The notes: generated by a model not told the origin, from the sequence alone. DNA of 64,000 nt from Vallitalea sp. (GCF_025211055.1 NZ_JAOARO010000088.1:62001-126000); one strand, 5' to 3'. Positions 28,501-37,246 are shown, numbered from the stretch's first letter. A program made the numbers and translations.

Positions 28501-28599
28501 AAGAATTCTGATATAATAAAATTAGGATACAGCGATAATGTAGATAAGAATATACCAAAAGAAGGTAGTGAGATGGTAATTGTCAATAAATGGGAATAA
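25525..28599 (+). CDS. Surface protein with four FN3/CBM9-like pairs
   Basis: A 1024-residue extracellular protein held by one N-terminal helix (YIPFILLCVIFTISLFMLF). It consists of four copies of a pair: an FN3-like module (examples GIQLSWEPIQDVSAYEIKIN, about 72-91, and ISLEWEGVKGATSYEIEKNN in the fourth) followed by a DOMON/CBM9-like beta-sandwich. The second module repeats the pattern I-x-[IV]-D-G-x-x-x-DW, YIDxDxxxxTGY and GxGxxWxW. No catalytic site or LPxTG is seen. The TTG start at 25525 follows AAGGGGAG. It is 41 bp after pelG and ends in a terminator, so it is the last gene of the pel operon. Binding the polymer or the wall is the likely role (inference). Confidence 0.82.
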   Translation: MKIKRYIPFILLCVIFTISLFMLFSGDKYKHDSMIVDNDELNKDSMLEQEEVDLIKPPVPPSKIVIEEHINGIQLSWEPIQDVSAYEIKINDEAVVSTSTNEYIHKGIKPGIRYTYNIRSIDKYGIGKWSKSIYGIPKKPEKIILDEKIEMDGAISDWEGINPLFSNEQLGITVVYDNDNMYLMVHGEQIQDGHCFYIDCDSNKNTGYIQTGWIGTGVEFMVCDSTLYQYKGKGSDWLWDNMTDIDYFIGNNIAEFIIPLASMGITDVLDIRMGYSLGEDIHIPDKSNEMFFVSQEILYDLSAIKPPALLGTEITASKIIIKFEGVDKAEGYEMEVDNKIINLEKENFYRHTGLEPGSNHTYRIRAKSSERNSLWSKKWVLQTHSMNPVPGKIKVDGKINDWTYLYKELASDKLTSGIYTAWTNNTLGLLVINPDMGNDDIIYIDSGNENSVGYKSLPWNYPKADYLIDGKTISRYIGNGSDWKWYPMGEASVVKTKEIIEVKIDISLFDFKKPREIGLGFMLDDNNCIPSEGKDMISGYKVLTDIAQQLYSPEQVELLSGSRSIDMKWEPVYGAQKYEIEVNGKIIGTSQKSEYKHIDIIPNTTYSYRIRAINDDVISSWSQPFTRKTLADNIKISVDGRSEDWNKLMLSAYDEKNNVKLYTLQDKKGLYFLIQGEKLNGESNIYLDVDGSSTGYNVLEWQQSGADYLLYENYVSKYTGNGENWSWKDIGEANIISESNMIEGYIDFQLLDNSNKNELMIGFINNDVIYLPSALQGMIKANHVGAVYQDLETPSSVVVQPTIDYISLEWEGVKGATSYEIEKNNKIIQVDSTSYKDMDVQAGKEYTYRIRSKNSYTTSGWSEKVTKTLIALEPHIKLDGITTDWIGIEPVADNEIISLYAYIDKYYLNIMVQEKEVSKENYIYIDVDNDNKTGYRNSNWVDCGVDYVVINGYLHKYVGDGDNWSFEYIREITSIKKGNVHEIKLVKGYIGMKNSDIIKLGYSDNVDKNIPKEGSEMVIVNKWE

Positions 28600-28606
28600 G
28601 TCTGAA

Positions 28607-28632
28607 AAAAAGAGAGGTTAGCCTCTCTTTTT
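28607..28632 (+). terminator. Terminator of the pel operon
   Basis: AAAAAGAGAGG (28607-28617), TTAG loop, CCTCTCTTTTT (28622-28632), eight bases after the stop. A classic rho-independent site that also works toward the minus strand gene end. Confidence 0.92.
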
Positions 28633-28668
28633 CAGTGTTTGGATTATCGATTTAATAATCAATTTAAA

Positions 28669-30171
28669 TTATAGATCGTATATTTTGCTGTATTTATCTT
28701 CTAGATAATCAATATAATACTTGGCATTAAGTGGTTCCCCAGTTGCGTTTTCTATTATCTCACTTGGAGTTAATAATTTTCCATATTTATGGATGTTTTC
28801 TTTCAACCATTCTCTGATATTTTCTAAATTACCTTGCTTAAGATCTTTTTCAAAATCTATTGTTTCTTTCATCTTATTGGCAAATTGAGAAGCATAAGCA
28901 TTACCAAGTGCATATGATGGGAAATAGCCGAATAGTCCTTCTGACCAATGCACATCTTGCAAAATACCGTCAGCATCATTTTGTGGAGTTAATCCCATAT
29001 ATTCTTTATATTTTTTATTCCATATTTCTGGTAAATCACTTACTAGTATCTTATTTTCAAATAGTAATTTTTCTATTTCATATCTAATCATAATATGAAG
29101 TGAATAAGTAAGTTCGTCTGCATCAGTTCTGACTAAAGAAAGTTCAGATTTATTAGCAGCTTCATAAAGGTCTTCACATGTAACATCCTTAAAGTGTTCT
29201 GGAAAAGCCTCTTTTATAATTGGATATAGATATTCTATGTAAGAATGAGATCTTCCAACTATATTTTCAAAAAAACGAGACTGAGATTCATGTATACCCA
29301 TGGAAGTACCAGTACCAAGTGATGTGAAATTCAATTCTTCACCAATATTCTGTTCGTATATAGCATGACCACCTTCATGTAATGTACTATATAGTGCTGG
29401 TAAAAGATTATTTTCAAAGTAATGAGTTGTTATTCTAACATCATTTTTATTGAAATTAGTAGTAAATGGATGTTGACTCTCTGCCATCATACCAGAATCC
29501 ATATTGAACCCAAGTGATTTCAGTAATTTTTTATTAAGTGCTTCTTGTTCTTTGGTTGGGTATGTTTTCTTGATAAAATCATCGTTGATTGTAACTTTTG
29601 ATTCTTTGATTTTAGCAACTAGAGGTACAATAGAATTCTTAAGTTCACTAAAGAATTTATCTAAATCATCAGTAGTCAATCCTTTTTCATAATCGTCTAA
29701 TAAAGTATTGTAAGGGTGTTTAGTGTAACCTCTGTATTCAATAAATTTCTTACTGAATTCAATAACTTTTTCGAGATGTGGAGCAAATATAGAAAAATCA
29801 CTTTTAATTTTAGCGTCTTCCCAAGCAGCGCTAGCTTTAGCCCTAACTTCTGTATATTCTGTAACTATCTCAACAGGTATTTTTGCTATTTTATCATATT
29901 CATTACGAAACTCTTCTGCTTTACGAAGTGTTAAATACTCAAGTTCATTTTTGTTATCCTCTAATAGAGATAGAAGCTCATTTAATTCATCATTTACAAG
30001 AGTCTTATAGTATTCACCTGTTAATATAGATAAAGTTTTAGCTCTTCCTTCTACACTGTTTTTTGGTGCTCCAGTTGCAGCGTCCCATTGTATAAGAGCA
30101 AGTGCATGCTCAATAGCGTGTAGTTTGTCATCAGCTTCATTAAGTTTACTAATGGCTGTTTTAATATCCAT
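28669..30171 (-). CDS. M32 family metallocarboxypeptidase (Taq type)
   Basis: A cytoplasmic zinc carboxypeptidase of 500 residues, the usual M32 length. The zinc motif HEGGH is at 265-269, and other family motifs are visible: HPFTTNFNKNDVRITTHY, GIHESQSRFFEN (third ligand region) and IRYEIEKLLF. It removes C-terminal residues from peptides and probably serves peptide turnover. The start is preceded by GAGAGGTGA. It is a single gene between the pel terminator and proB. Confidence 0.95.
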   Translation of the reverse strand: MDIKTAISKLNEADDKLHAIEHALALIQWDAATGAPKNSVEGRAKTLSILTGEYYKTLVNDELNELLSLLEDNKNELEYLTLRKAEEFRNEYDKIAKIPVEIVTEYTEVRAKASAAWEDAKIKSDFSIFAPHLEKVIEFSKKFIEYRGYTKHPYNTLLDDYEKGLTTDDLDKFFSELKNSIVPLVAKIKESKVTINDDFIKKTYPTKEQEALNKKLLKSLGFNMDSGMMAESQHPFTTNFNKNDVRITTHYFENNLLPALYSTLHEGGHAIYEQNIGEELNFTSLGTGTSMGIHESQSRFFENIVGRSHSYIEYLYPIIKEAFPEHFKDVTCEDLYEAANKSELSLVRTDADELTYSLHIMIRYEIEKLLFENKILVSDLPEIWNKKYKEYMGLTPQNDADGILQDVHWSEGLFGYFPSYALGNAYASQFANKMKETIDFEKDLKQGNLENIREWLKENIHKYGKLLTPSEIIENATGEPLNAKYYIDYLEDKYSKIYDL

Positions 30172-30389
30172 ACGATATCACCTCTCATATTATTATTTGG
30201 AACCTAATTTTTCCATAAGCCTATTATAACAATAAAATAAATATAATGGAACTTATTTTCCTTGATTATTTTAACATTGTCATGTAAAATAGAAGAAGTT
30301 TATTACTGTAATATAGTAAAAAACTATATAAAGTGCTATTACGTTATAAAAATACATAAATCACTTAAAAATATAAGGTGGAATATATA

Positions 30390-31187
30390 ATGACTGTACG
30401 AGAAAGATTGAAAGACAAGAAAAAGGTAATAGTTAAAGTCGGGTCATCATCATTAACTTATGAAGAAACAGGTGAAATGAATTATTTTAGATTGGAAAGA
30501 TTGATTAGAGAGATAACTGATCTAAAAAACATGGGAAAAGATGTAATATTGGTTACATCAGGTGCTATTGCTGTAGGAACTAAAACAATGAATTTATCAA
30601 GCAGACCTAATTGTTTAGAGGAAAAACAAGCTGTAGCAGCAGTAGGACAAGCAAATTTGATGATGATTTATCAGAAGATATTTAGTGAATATAATCAAAA
30701 TGTAGCTCAGATTCTTATAACCAAAAATCTCATAGACCAACCTATTAGAAGACAGAATGCACAAAATACTCTGAATGCATTATTAAAAATGGGTGCAATT
30801 CCTATTGTCAATGAAAATGATACTGTAGCTACAGAAGAGATTGTTTATGGAGATAATGATACATTATCAGCTATAGTAAGTAAGTTGGTAGGAGCTGATT
30901 TATTAATTTTATTATCTGATATTGATGGTCTATATGAAGAAGACCCAAGAATGAATACGGATGCCAAACTTATTACTGAAGTATCTGAGATAACTGATGA
31001 TGTACAGGATATGGCAGGTGGTGCAGGTTCAGTGGTTGGAACAGGTGGTATGGCTACCAAAATAGCTGCAGCAAAAATTGCTACAAACAATGGAATTGAT
31101 ATGGTTATAGCTAATGCTAGTGTTGATAATGTTATTGAAAAAATAGTATATGGAGAGCAGATAGGTACATTATTTATATCAAAATAA
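30390..31187 (+). CDS. proB: Glutamate 5-kinase, short form without PUA domain
   Basis: First enzyme of proline synthesis: ATP-dependent phosphorylation of glutamate. The amino-acid kinase fold is complete: VIVKVGSSSL at the start, VTSGAIAVGTKTM, VNENDTVA, and DIDGLYEEDPR. Length is 265 residues; the C-terminal PUA domain found in the E. coli enzyme (about 367 residues) is absent. The ATG at 30390 lies eight bases after AAGGTGG; the GTG at 30378 overlaps that site. proA is 2.1 kb further on, so the pair is split by three genes. Confidence 0.94.
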   Translation: MTVRERLKDKKKVIVKVGSSSLTYEETGEMNYFRLERLIREITDLKNMGKDVILVTSGAIAVGTKTMNLSSRPNCLEEKQAVAAVGQANLMMIYQKIFSEYNQNVAQILITKNLIDQPIRRQNAQNTLNALLKMGAIPIVNENDTVATEEIVYGDNDTLSAIVSKLVGADLLILLSDIDGLYEEDPRMNTDAKLITEVSEITDDVQDMAGGAGSVVGTGGMATKIAAAKIATNNGIDMVIANASVDNVIEKIVYGEQIGTLFISK

Positions 31188-31197
31188 GATAATGCAC

Positions 31198-31236
31198 AAT
31201 AAACCTTGAAAATAAATATGATTTTCAAGGTTTATT
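31198..31236. terminator. Bidirectional terminator between proB and the lipoprotein
   Basis: Perfect 16-bp stem (31198-31213 with 31221-31236), 7-base loop, A-rich left flank and T-rich right side, between converging genes. Confidence 0.9.
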
Positions 31237-31259
31237 GTTATCATGTGTGTTTTAACTTT

Positions 31260-32222
31260 TTAACTGGTTTTATCAATTAAGTTATTAATTGATTTTACAG
31301 CTATTTTATTAGATATATCAATTACTGGTATATTTTTTTCTTTGATTTGACTCATTAAATTATCAATAATGGAATTAACAATCTTAGCATCTTTTTCACT
31401 AACTTTTTGAGCATTTTCTAACTCCATTTTCCATTCGCTTTCTAGCTTGATGTAAAACTTATCAATATCATTGAATTTCTTTAATTTAGCTAAATTCTTA
31501 ATCTTATATAAGTAATATTTTAACTTGATTAAGCCAGCTTTTTTATCATTTTCTTCTAATGTTAATATATAACTACAGTATTTATACAGATCAGATGCTT
31601 TGTTTTGAATAGCTAGATCATTATCTGTAGTAAGTAATTCAGGATAATTTTTTAATAATTCTTCTTGCGGAAGTATAATATCTTCTGATGGCTGAGATTC
31701 TGATTTGCCAGAACTAGATTCACTATCAGAGCTACTACTTGAAGAGTCATCACTGCTTTCTTCACTTGAACCGCTAGATTTAGAGCCATCTTCACCTTGT
31801 GACCCAGATGATTCTTCTTTGCCACCACCTTCTGATGCCATTTGAGTTAAGATTTTTATCTTACTTTTTTCAACATCAATTGCAACTTTTTGTATTTTTT
31901 GCTTATCAGCTTCATCGGATATATTTTTACTTAACTCATTAATTAAAGTTTTAAAATCAATGGCATTTTCATCATTATCTGCTATATAGTATATTCCCAC
32001 TTCATTTGCTTTCTCATGAAAATCCATTAATTCATCATAACATTTAATATAATCTTTTTTTTCCAAAAGATTAATTATCTCATCAGTTATATTGACTAAC
32101 TGATATTTTAATGACTTATTCACAAGGGTTGAATTTGCCTTTTCATCTTTTTGTTCACTATTTGAACAACTAGTTGAAATCATTATAAATATTAATAAAG
32201 GTACCATTATTCTTTTTATCAT
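31260..32222 (-). CDS. Lipoprotein with Ser-rich linker
   Basis: A 320-residue lipoprotein with lipobox MISTSC. Residues about 28-125 are helical. A low-complexity stretch of about 50 residues then follows (about 125-175), made almost only of Ser, Gly, Glu, Asp and Lys, and after it a second helical region of about 140 residues. I do not recognise the family. The layout suggests two cell-surface helical domains joined by a flexible linker across the wall. The ATG at 32222 is eight bases after TTGGAG; the GTG at 32231 abuts the site. It stands alone, convergent with proB. Confidence 0.7.
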   Translation of the reverse strand: MIKRIMVPLLIFIMISTSCSNSEQKDEKANSTLVNKSLKYQLVNITDEIINLLEKKDYIKCYDELMDFHEKANEVGIYYIADNDENAIDFKTLINELSKNISDEADKQKIQKVAIDVEKSKIKILTQMASEGGGKEESSGSQGEDGSKSSGSSEESSDDSSSSSSDSESSSGKSESQPSEDIILPQEELLKNYPELLTTDNDLAIQNKASDLYKYCSYILTLEENDKKAGLIKLKYYLYKIKNLAKLKKFNDIDKFYIKLESEWKMELENAQKVSEKDAKIVNSIIDNLMSQIKEKNIPVIDISNKIAVKSINNLIDKTS

Positions 32223-32459
32223 ATTATTCACTCCAAAGTAATGAAATATTGTTGGACTAAACTTATTATTTGATATTAACTAGGAAAAAATACAAATATA
32301 GTTGAAAAAAAAATAAAATAATTTATAATTATTATTATTAATTTATATATTTTTTTAAGAAACAACTTGATTAGTTACTTATAAGAGATTAGAATAGATG
32401 TAATAAGCACATAACTGTAATATGACTATTTAGTGATATAAGAATGACAGGAGGAAAAT

Positions 32460-32669
32460 ATGGAAAAGAAAAAAATCGACCGTATTAATGAACTTTATAA
32501 AAAAAATAAAATCGAAGGACTTACTGATGAAGAAAAGATTGAACAATCACTCCTTAGAGAAGAGTATCTAAATGCTGTAAGAAAAAATTTCAAAAGTACT
32601 ATGAGTACAATAAAATTAAAGGATGAAAAAGGCAATATTACTCCCTTAAAGCCTAAACACAAAAAATGA
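32460..32669 (+). CDS. DUF896/YnzC family small protein
   Basis: A 69-residue basic protein of the UPF0291 family. The signature is clear: IDRINELYKKNK, EGLTDEEKIEQSLLREEYL and the C-terminal FKSTMSTIKLKDEKGN. Members are cytoplasmic helical hairpins; YneA-operon homologues in Bacillus are linked to the SOS response, but no function is proven. A strong AGGAGG precedes it and its stop overlaps the next start by four bases. Confidence 0.92.
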   Translation: MEKKKIDRINELYKKNKIEGLTDEEKIEQSLLREEYLNAVRKNFKSTMSTIKLKDEKGNITPLKPKHKK

Positions 32670-33217
32670 TTAAAAAAGAATTAAGGGAGAGATATTTAGA
32701 TAAAAGAAGTAAAATGTCTAAGGATGATGTTATTAAAAAAAGTAAGGCAATATATAATAAGATAATAAATAACAGGGTATATAAAGAATCTTATGATCTA
32801 TTTATATATGTAAGTAACTTTAATGAAGTGGATACTTTAGATATAATAAAAAAAGCTTGGGATGATAATAAATTAGTTGCTGTTCCCAAAGTTGAAGAAA
32901 AGGGTATTATCAGATTTTACTATATTAACTCAATGAAGGATTTGAAAAGAGGTAAATTCAATATATTGGAACCTAAAACTTTGATTGAAGGTGTACCAAC
33001 AGGAAAATCCTTATTCATTATGCCTGGTGTAGTCTTTGATAAATCCAAAAATAGAATTGGTTTTGGTGGAGGTTATTATGATAGATATCTATTCAAGTTT
33101 AGAAAGTCATTTAATATAGTCGCTATTTGTTATGATTATCAACTATTAGATAATATTCCATCCGATGTTTATGATGTGAAGCCAGATTATATTTTTACAG
33201 AATCTCAAGAACTTTAA
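32666..33217 (+). CDS. 5-formyltetrahydrofolate cyclo-ligase
   Basis: Converts 5-formyl-THF to 5,10-methenyl-THF with ATP. It has 183 residues. The family ATP-binding motif near the end is present as RIGFGGGYYDRYL, and LFIMPGVVFDKSKN precedes it. The N-terminus KKELRERYLDKRSKMS is also typical. It overlaps the DUF896 gene by four bases (ATGA), and proA follows 60 bp later. Confidence 0.93.
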   Translation: MIKKELRERYLDKRSKMSKDDVIKKSKAIYNKIINNRVYKESYDLFIYVSNFNEVDTLDIIKKAWDDNKLVAVPKVEEKGIIRFYYINSMKDLKRGKFNILEPKTLIEGVPTGKSLFIMPGVVFDKSKNRIGFGGGYYDRYLFKFRKSFNIVAICYDYQLLDNIPSDVYDVKPDYIFTESQEL

Positions 33218-33277
33218 ATAAGATAAATGAATACGTCTTAATAAATACTAGACTAATAATTTAAGAGGTGAATAGAC

Positions 33278-34525
33278 ATGGAAGAATTAAATATCAAAGG
33301 GCAAAAAGCCAAAAAAGCGAGTTATCTTTTATCAAGACTTTCTTCAAGCGATAAAAACAAAGGATTGAAAGCGGTTGCTGATGCTTTATTATTAAATGAA
33401 AAAGCTATCATTGAGGCTAATAAAATTGATGTCCAAAGTGCTGAAAAAAATGGTATAAAAGGTTCTTTGGTTGACAGATTGACTCTTGATTCTAACCGTA
33501 TAAAATCTATGGCTGAAGGAATTGAACAGATTATTCAATTAGATGACCCTATTGGTGAAGTCATGTGGATGAAAAAAAGACCTAATGATTTAGAGATAGG
33601 GAAAAAAATAGTACCACTTGGTGTTATTGGAATAATATATGAAGCAAGACCAAATGTTACTGTAGATGCCTTTGCTTTATGTTTTAAAACAGGAAATGCA
33701 GTAATCCTAAGAGGTGGCAAGGAAGCTATAAACTCTAATCTTAAGATTATTGAAATTATTAAAAACGCACTTGTCAGTGCAGATATGCCAAGTGATGCAG
33801 TATCACTTATTGAAGATACCAGTAGAGAAACAGCTACAAAGATGATGAGACTCAATGAATATCTAGATGTCTTAATTCCAAGAGGTGGTGCAGGGCTAAT
33901 TCAAGCAGTTGTAAACAACAGTACTGTACCTGTAATAGAAACAGGTGTAGGTAATTGCCATATCTTTGTCGATAAGGAAGCTAATCTAGAAATGGCAAAA
34001 GATATTCTTGTTAATGCAAAAACACAAAGACCAGGAGTATGTAATGCATGTGAAAGTCTTGTAGTTCATGCTGATGTCGCAAAAGAGTTTTTACCTATGG
34101 CTTGTAAGGCTCTAAGAGAGTATAATGTAACTATTGTAGGGGATACTGTTGCAAAAACTATAGTAACAGATATTGAAGAAGCTTCTGAAGAAGATTATAG
34201 AACAGAGTACTTGGATTACAAGATATCCGTAAAAGTGGTTAATAATATTGATGAAGCACTTAATCATATTAATAATAATACTACTAAGCATTCAGAATCA
34301 ATTATTACAGAAAGTTATACTAATGCTAGAAGATTTCTTAATGAAATAGATGCAGCAGCAGTATATGTTAATGCTTCTACTAGGTTCACAGATGGCTATG
34401 AATTTGGTTTTGGTGCTGAAATAGGTATAAGTACACAGAAACTTCATGCAAGAGGCCCTATGGGACTTAGAGAACTTACAACTACTAAGTATGTGATATA
34501 TGGTAATGGACAAGTAAGAAATTAG
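33278..34525 (+). CDS. proA: Gamma-glutamyl phosphate reductase
   Basis: Second enzyme of proline synthesis: NADPH-dependent reduction of glutamyl-5-phosphate. An aldehyde-dehydrogenase fold protein of 415 residues, the standard length. The catalytic Cys lies in [14 protein letters not shown], and other ProA motifs are [27 protein letters not shown] and [21 protein letters not shown] is AGAGGTG. A terminator follows. Confidence 0.96.
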   Translation: MEELNIKGQKAKKASYLLSRLSSSDKNKGLKAVADALLLNEKAIIEANKIDVQSAEKNGIKGSLVDRLTLDSNRIKSMAEGIEQIIQLDDPIGEVMWMKKRPNDLEIGKKIVPLGVIGIIYEARPNVTVDAFALCFKTGNAVILRGGKEAINSNLKIIEIIKNALVSADMPSDAVSLIEDTSRETATKMMRLNEYLDVLIPRGGAGLIQAVVNNSTVPVIETGVGNCHIFVDKEANLEMAKDILVNAKTQRPGVCNACESLVVHADVAKEFLPMACKALREYNVTIVGDTVAKTIVTDIEEASEEDYRTEYLDYKISVKVVNNIDEALNHINNNTTKHSESIITESYTNARRFLNEIDAAAVYVNASTRFTDGYEFGFGAEIGISTQKLHARGPMGLRELTTTKYVIYGNGQVRN

Positions 34526-34568
34526 TATTGTTAGTTTTTTCTAATATATTCTAAAGCATTTTAAATAA

Positions 34569-34613
34569 AAACCTACCCAATTTATTGCCAATGAGGTAAA
34601 AAAGGGTAGGTTT
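34569..34613. terminator. Terminator between proA and the minus-strand unit
   Basis: Ten-base stem AAACCTACCC (34569-34578) with GGGTAGGTTT (34604-34613), 25-base loop. It lies between converging genes and can serve both. Confidence 0.7.
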
Positions 34614-34639
34614 AACTAATGATTTTTTGTTTTGTTGGT

Positions 34640-35278
34640 TTATTTAATAATTTCATATAGCTTCTTTTTTTTAGCAATTCTATTAGGCATGGTATTTATT
34701 AAATTTCCATCAAAATCAAAACAAATTTTTAATGCCTCATCATAATGAACAAGATTAATGTCTAAAGCCCACTCAGCATCAGCTACAGTAGAAGTTTCAT
34801 ATAACTGGATAGCTTGCTTATAATGTTTTTCTGATAATTTTTTATTAAAAAAAATACATATATCGCCTAATAATTCTAGGTCATGGGCAACATAAAAATC
34901 ATCTTTATATTTTTTGTCTATTGCACTATCAGGATTAATTACTTCCATGTAATATTTATAATGTTTGGCATAATTCATTTTTGCTAGATTTTCGGCATAA
35001 TTTTTATCACCAAATGCATAATGATATAAACAGCTTATATTAAGACTTCTGCTGTTTATATAGAAACTATCTCCAATAACATCTTTAAAATTATTTAATG
35101 AATATGTATTCAAAAAATTTAGTGCCATTATTTCATGTATATTAGCAACTTCTACATATTTTTGCTCCTCAATCAAGTCTGAAAAAATAGTAGTATAAGC
35201 GTCAACACCGAACATATACTCTGAATGTACGGCTCTATTTAAATCTTTTAATTTATCAATGTACTTTGTAGTAATCAT
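34640..35278 (-). CDS. Uncharacterised helical protein, paralogue A
   Basis: A 212-residue soluble protein with no signal peptide. It looks mainly helical with TPR-like stretches (YVEVANIHEIMALNFLNTYS; LSEKHYKQAIQLYETSTV). By eye it is about two-thirds identical to the neighbour at 35480-36109 along its whole length; the segments FYINSRSLNISCLYHY and YVAHDLELLGDIC are identical in both. I do not recognise the family. Both copies share the same AAAGGATTGAT leader before their ATG. It is last of a probable three-gene minus-strand unit headed by a membrane protein at 37246. Confidence 0.65.
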   Translation of the reverse strand: MITTKYIDKLKDLNRAVHSEYMFGVDAYTTIFSDLIEEQKYVEVANIHEIMALNFLNTYSLNNFKDVIGDSFYINSRSLNISCLYHYAFGDKNYAENLAKMNYAKHYKYYMEVINPDSAIDKKYKDDFYVAHDLELLGDICIFFNKKLSEKHYKQAIQLYETSTVADAEWALDINLVHYDEALKICFDFDGNLINTMPNRIAKKKKLYEIIK

Positions 35279-35355
35279 TATTTTATCAATCCTTTAATAT
35301 TTTCTATGCATAACAAATGGGTAATTTAAATATTTTTTATTTGGTATCAATAGTT

Positions 35356-35473
35356 GGTTATAGTGTCAAAAGTATATAGTTGAACTTGAATGTTCATATA
35401 TTGTGTTTGGATGGTTCTACTAAACACAATATATGGTACATTCATTAGAGAACTTGCTTTTGATACTATAACC
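35356..35473. repeat. 118-bp imperfect palindrome between the paralogues
   Basis: Terminal arms of 17 bases (35356-35372 and 35457-35473) pair with one G-T mismatch. An inner 12-bp perfect stem (35397-35408 with 35422-35433) is flanked by further partly matching bases. The flanks ATAGTT (35350-35355) and ATAGCT (35474-35479) match in five of six bases. The size, terminal inverted repeats and near-duplicated flanks resemble a MITE, but it could be a structured RNA spacer. Confidence 0.6.
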
Positions 35474-35479
35474 ATAGCT

Positions 35480-36109
35480 TTATTTAATAATTTCATACAA
35501 TTTCATTTTATAAGTAATTCGATCTGGCATATTACCTCTAGCATCAAAATCAAAACAAATTCTTAATGCTTCTTCATAATTTAAATCAATACCTAAATAC
35601 CATTCGGCATCATATACATCAGAGGTTTTGTATAGCTCGATGGCTCTCATATAATGTTTTTCTGATAACTTATTATCAAAAAACATGCATATATCGCCTA
35701 ATAGCTCTAGGTCATGGGCAACATAAGATCCATCTTTATATCCTATGGGTATTAGGCTATTAGGATTCAATAATTCCAAGTAATATTTATGATGTTTTTC
35801 ATAATTAATCTTAGCTAGAGTTTTGGCATACTCTTTATCACCAAAGGTATAATGATATAAACAGCTAATATTGAGACTTCGGCTGTTTATATAAAACATA
35901 TCTGCATTAATATTTTTGAAATTATCTAATGAATAGATGTTCAAACAATTTAATCCAATTAATTCATATATATCAGCAACTTCTAGATATTTTTTTTCTT
36001 CAATTAAATCTGAAAAAATATCACTATGAGGATAAGCTCCTAACATATATTCCAAATGCAACGATTTATTTAATGCTTTTAATTTATTAACATAAGGGAT
36101 AGTACTCAT
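35480..36109 (-). CDS. Uncharacterised helical protein, paralogue B
   Basis: A 209-residue paralogue of 34640-35278 with the same ends (start KLKALNK-like, end KLYEIIK) and the same identical internal blocks. It is separated from the upstream membrane protein by only 15 bp, so it is likely co-expressed with it. It differs from paralogue A mostly at residues 20-35 and 110-125, a pattern that would fit two copies adapted to different partners. Function unknown. Confidence 0.65.
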   Translation of the reverse strand: MSTIPYVNKLKALNKSLHLEYMLGAYPHSDIFSDLIEEKKYLEVADIYELIGLNCLNIYSLDNFKNINADMFYINSRSLNISCLYHYTFGDKEYAKTLAKINYEKHHKYYLELLNPNSLIPIGYKDGSYVAHDLELLGDICMFFDNKLSEKHYMRAIELYKTSDVYDAEWYLGIDLNYEEALRICFDFDARGNMPDRITYKMKLYEIIK

Positions 36110-36124
36110 TATTCAATCAATCCT

Positions 36125-37246
36125 TTATTTATTAATTTGTATATCACTAACATGCTTATATTCATTTGGGCAAGGGTTATTATATTTCAGGTCAATTTTT
36201 TGTTCGGGATATATTTGTTGAATCATAGAATTATAATATCTAAATTTTTCTATAGCTTTATTAGCGAATAATCCAAACCTTACTTCTGCATGGAATATCT
36301 TATTAGTTTTGAAATCGTATAAAACTAATAGTTTGAAAGCACCAATATCATAATCTTTTAATGTATATTCACGTGTGAATCGTGAATCAGCACTCATAAG
36401 ACCATTAAGAGTTGCTTTAAAACCAATTGGTACTCTATAAACGACCAACATATTATTACAACTTGGAGAATAATATGCAGCAAGTTTATTTTGTGGTCTT
36501 CTTATCTCTCTTACATCTTCAAGTGCTATATGTTTATGTAGAGAAACTGTTTCATGCATGTCTTCAGTATCAGTACATGTTTTTTTAAGATAGTTATACA
36601 ACATATAAGCAGTTGTTATAACTACTACTGCTATAACAAGAACAGCAACTATTATAGCCCAATTAGCTGTTAAAAAACTCAATAATGCAGCTCCAAAAGC
36701 TCCAGCAAACAAGTAGGTATTAAATATAGGTTGTAAAACATAAGAGCCATCTACCATATCATACTTATCTAGAGAAGATTCGTTTGTAACATCAGATATA
36801 TCTTTATTATTATAAGTAAGGTCTATATTAGTAGAATAATTCTCAGAATATAGATGTTTAATATATTCAATTATATCATTATTATTGATAGTCGTTAAGT
36901 TAATATTAGGGTTGAAACTTTTTATTTCATCCAAATAAATAAGAAATTCTTGAGAATAAGTTTCTACATTATTCTGTATACCTTTCATAACCAATGTTAT
37001 TGAACTTGTATCATCATTAACTTTCCAATTATATACTGTTTTATCTTCCTGCATATATTCTGTTTTAAGTTCAAAGCTAGAATATTCGTCAGTTTTCACA
37101 TTTTCTTCGAATACAAGTTCTTCAGCAGTAATAAAATCCTTATTTGTTAGTGGTACTTTTGCATATGAATTATTTGTTATTGAAATAACTATTGCAAATG
37201 CTAAAATGAAACTTAATAATTTTTTTAAATTGTTGTTAAAAATCAT
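36125..37246 (-). CDS. Uncharacterised membrane protein with signal peptide
   Basis: A 373-residue protein. The N-terminus is a signal peptide (LLSFILAFAIVISITNNSYA). An extracytoplasmic region of about 145 residues follows, then one or two hydrophobic segments at about 180-225 (WAIIVAVLVIAVVVITTAYML), then a soluble C-terminal domain of about 145 residues with KLAAYYSPSCNNMLVVYRVP and LLVLYDFKTNKIFHAEVRFG. I do not recognise it. SD is AAGGAGAGA. It heads the unit with the two paralogues, whose products would then act with it, on the cytoplasmic side or nearby. The 286-bp gap upstream shows only the DUF1292 terminator. Confidence 0.6.
   Translation of the reverse strand: MIFNNNLKKLLSFILAFAIVISITNNSYAKVPLTNKDFITAEELVFEENVKTDEYSSFELKTEYMQEDKTVYNWKVNDDTSSITLVMKGIQNNVETYSQEFLIYLDEIKSFNPNINLTTINNNDIIEYIKHLYSENYSTNIDLTYNNKDISDVTNESSLDKYDMVDGSYVLQPIFNTYLFAGAFGAALLSFLTANWAIIVAVLVIAVVVITTAYMLYNYLKKTCTDTEDMHETVSLHKHIALEDVREIRRPQNKLAAYYSPSCNNMLVVYRVPIGFKATLNGLMSADSRFTREYTLKDYDIGAFKLLVLYDFKTNKIFHAEVRFGLFANKAIEKFRYYNSMIQQIYPEQKIDLKYNNPCPNEYKHVSDIQINK

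Noticed and set aside
31685..31845. Simple-sequence repeat as a phase-variable tract
   Set aside because: The Ser-rich coding region is low complexity at protein level but has no homopolymer or perfect short tandem DNA repeat that would slip.
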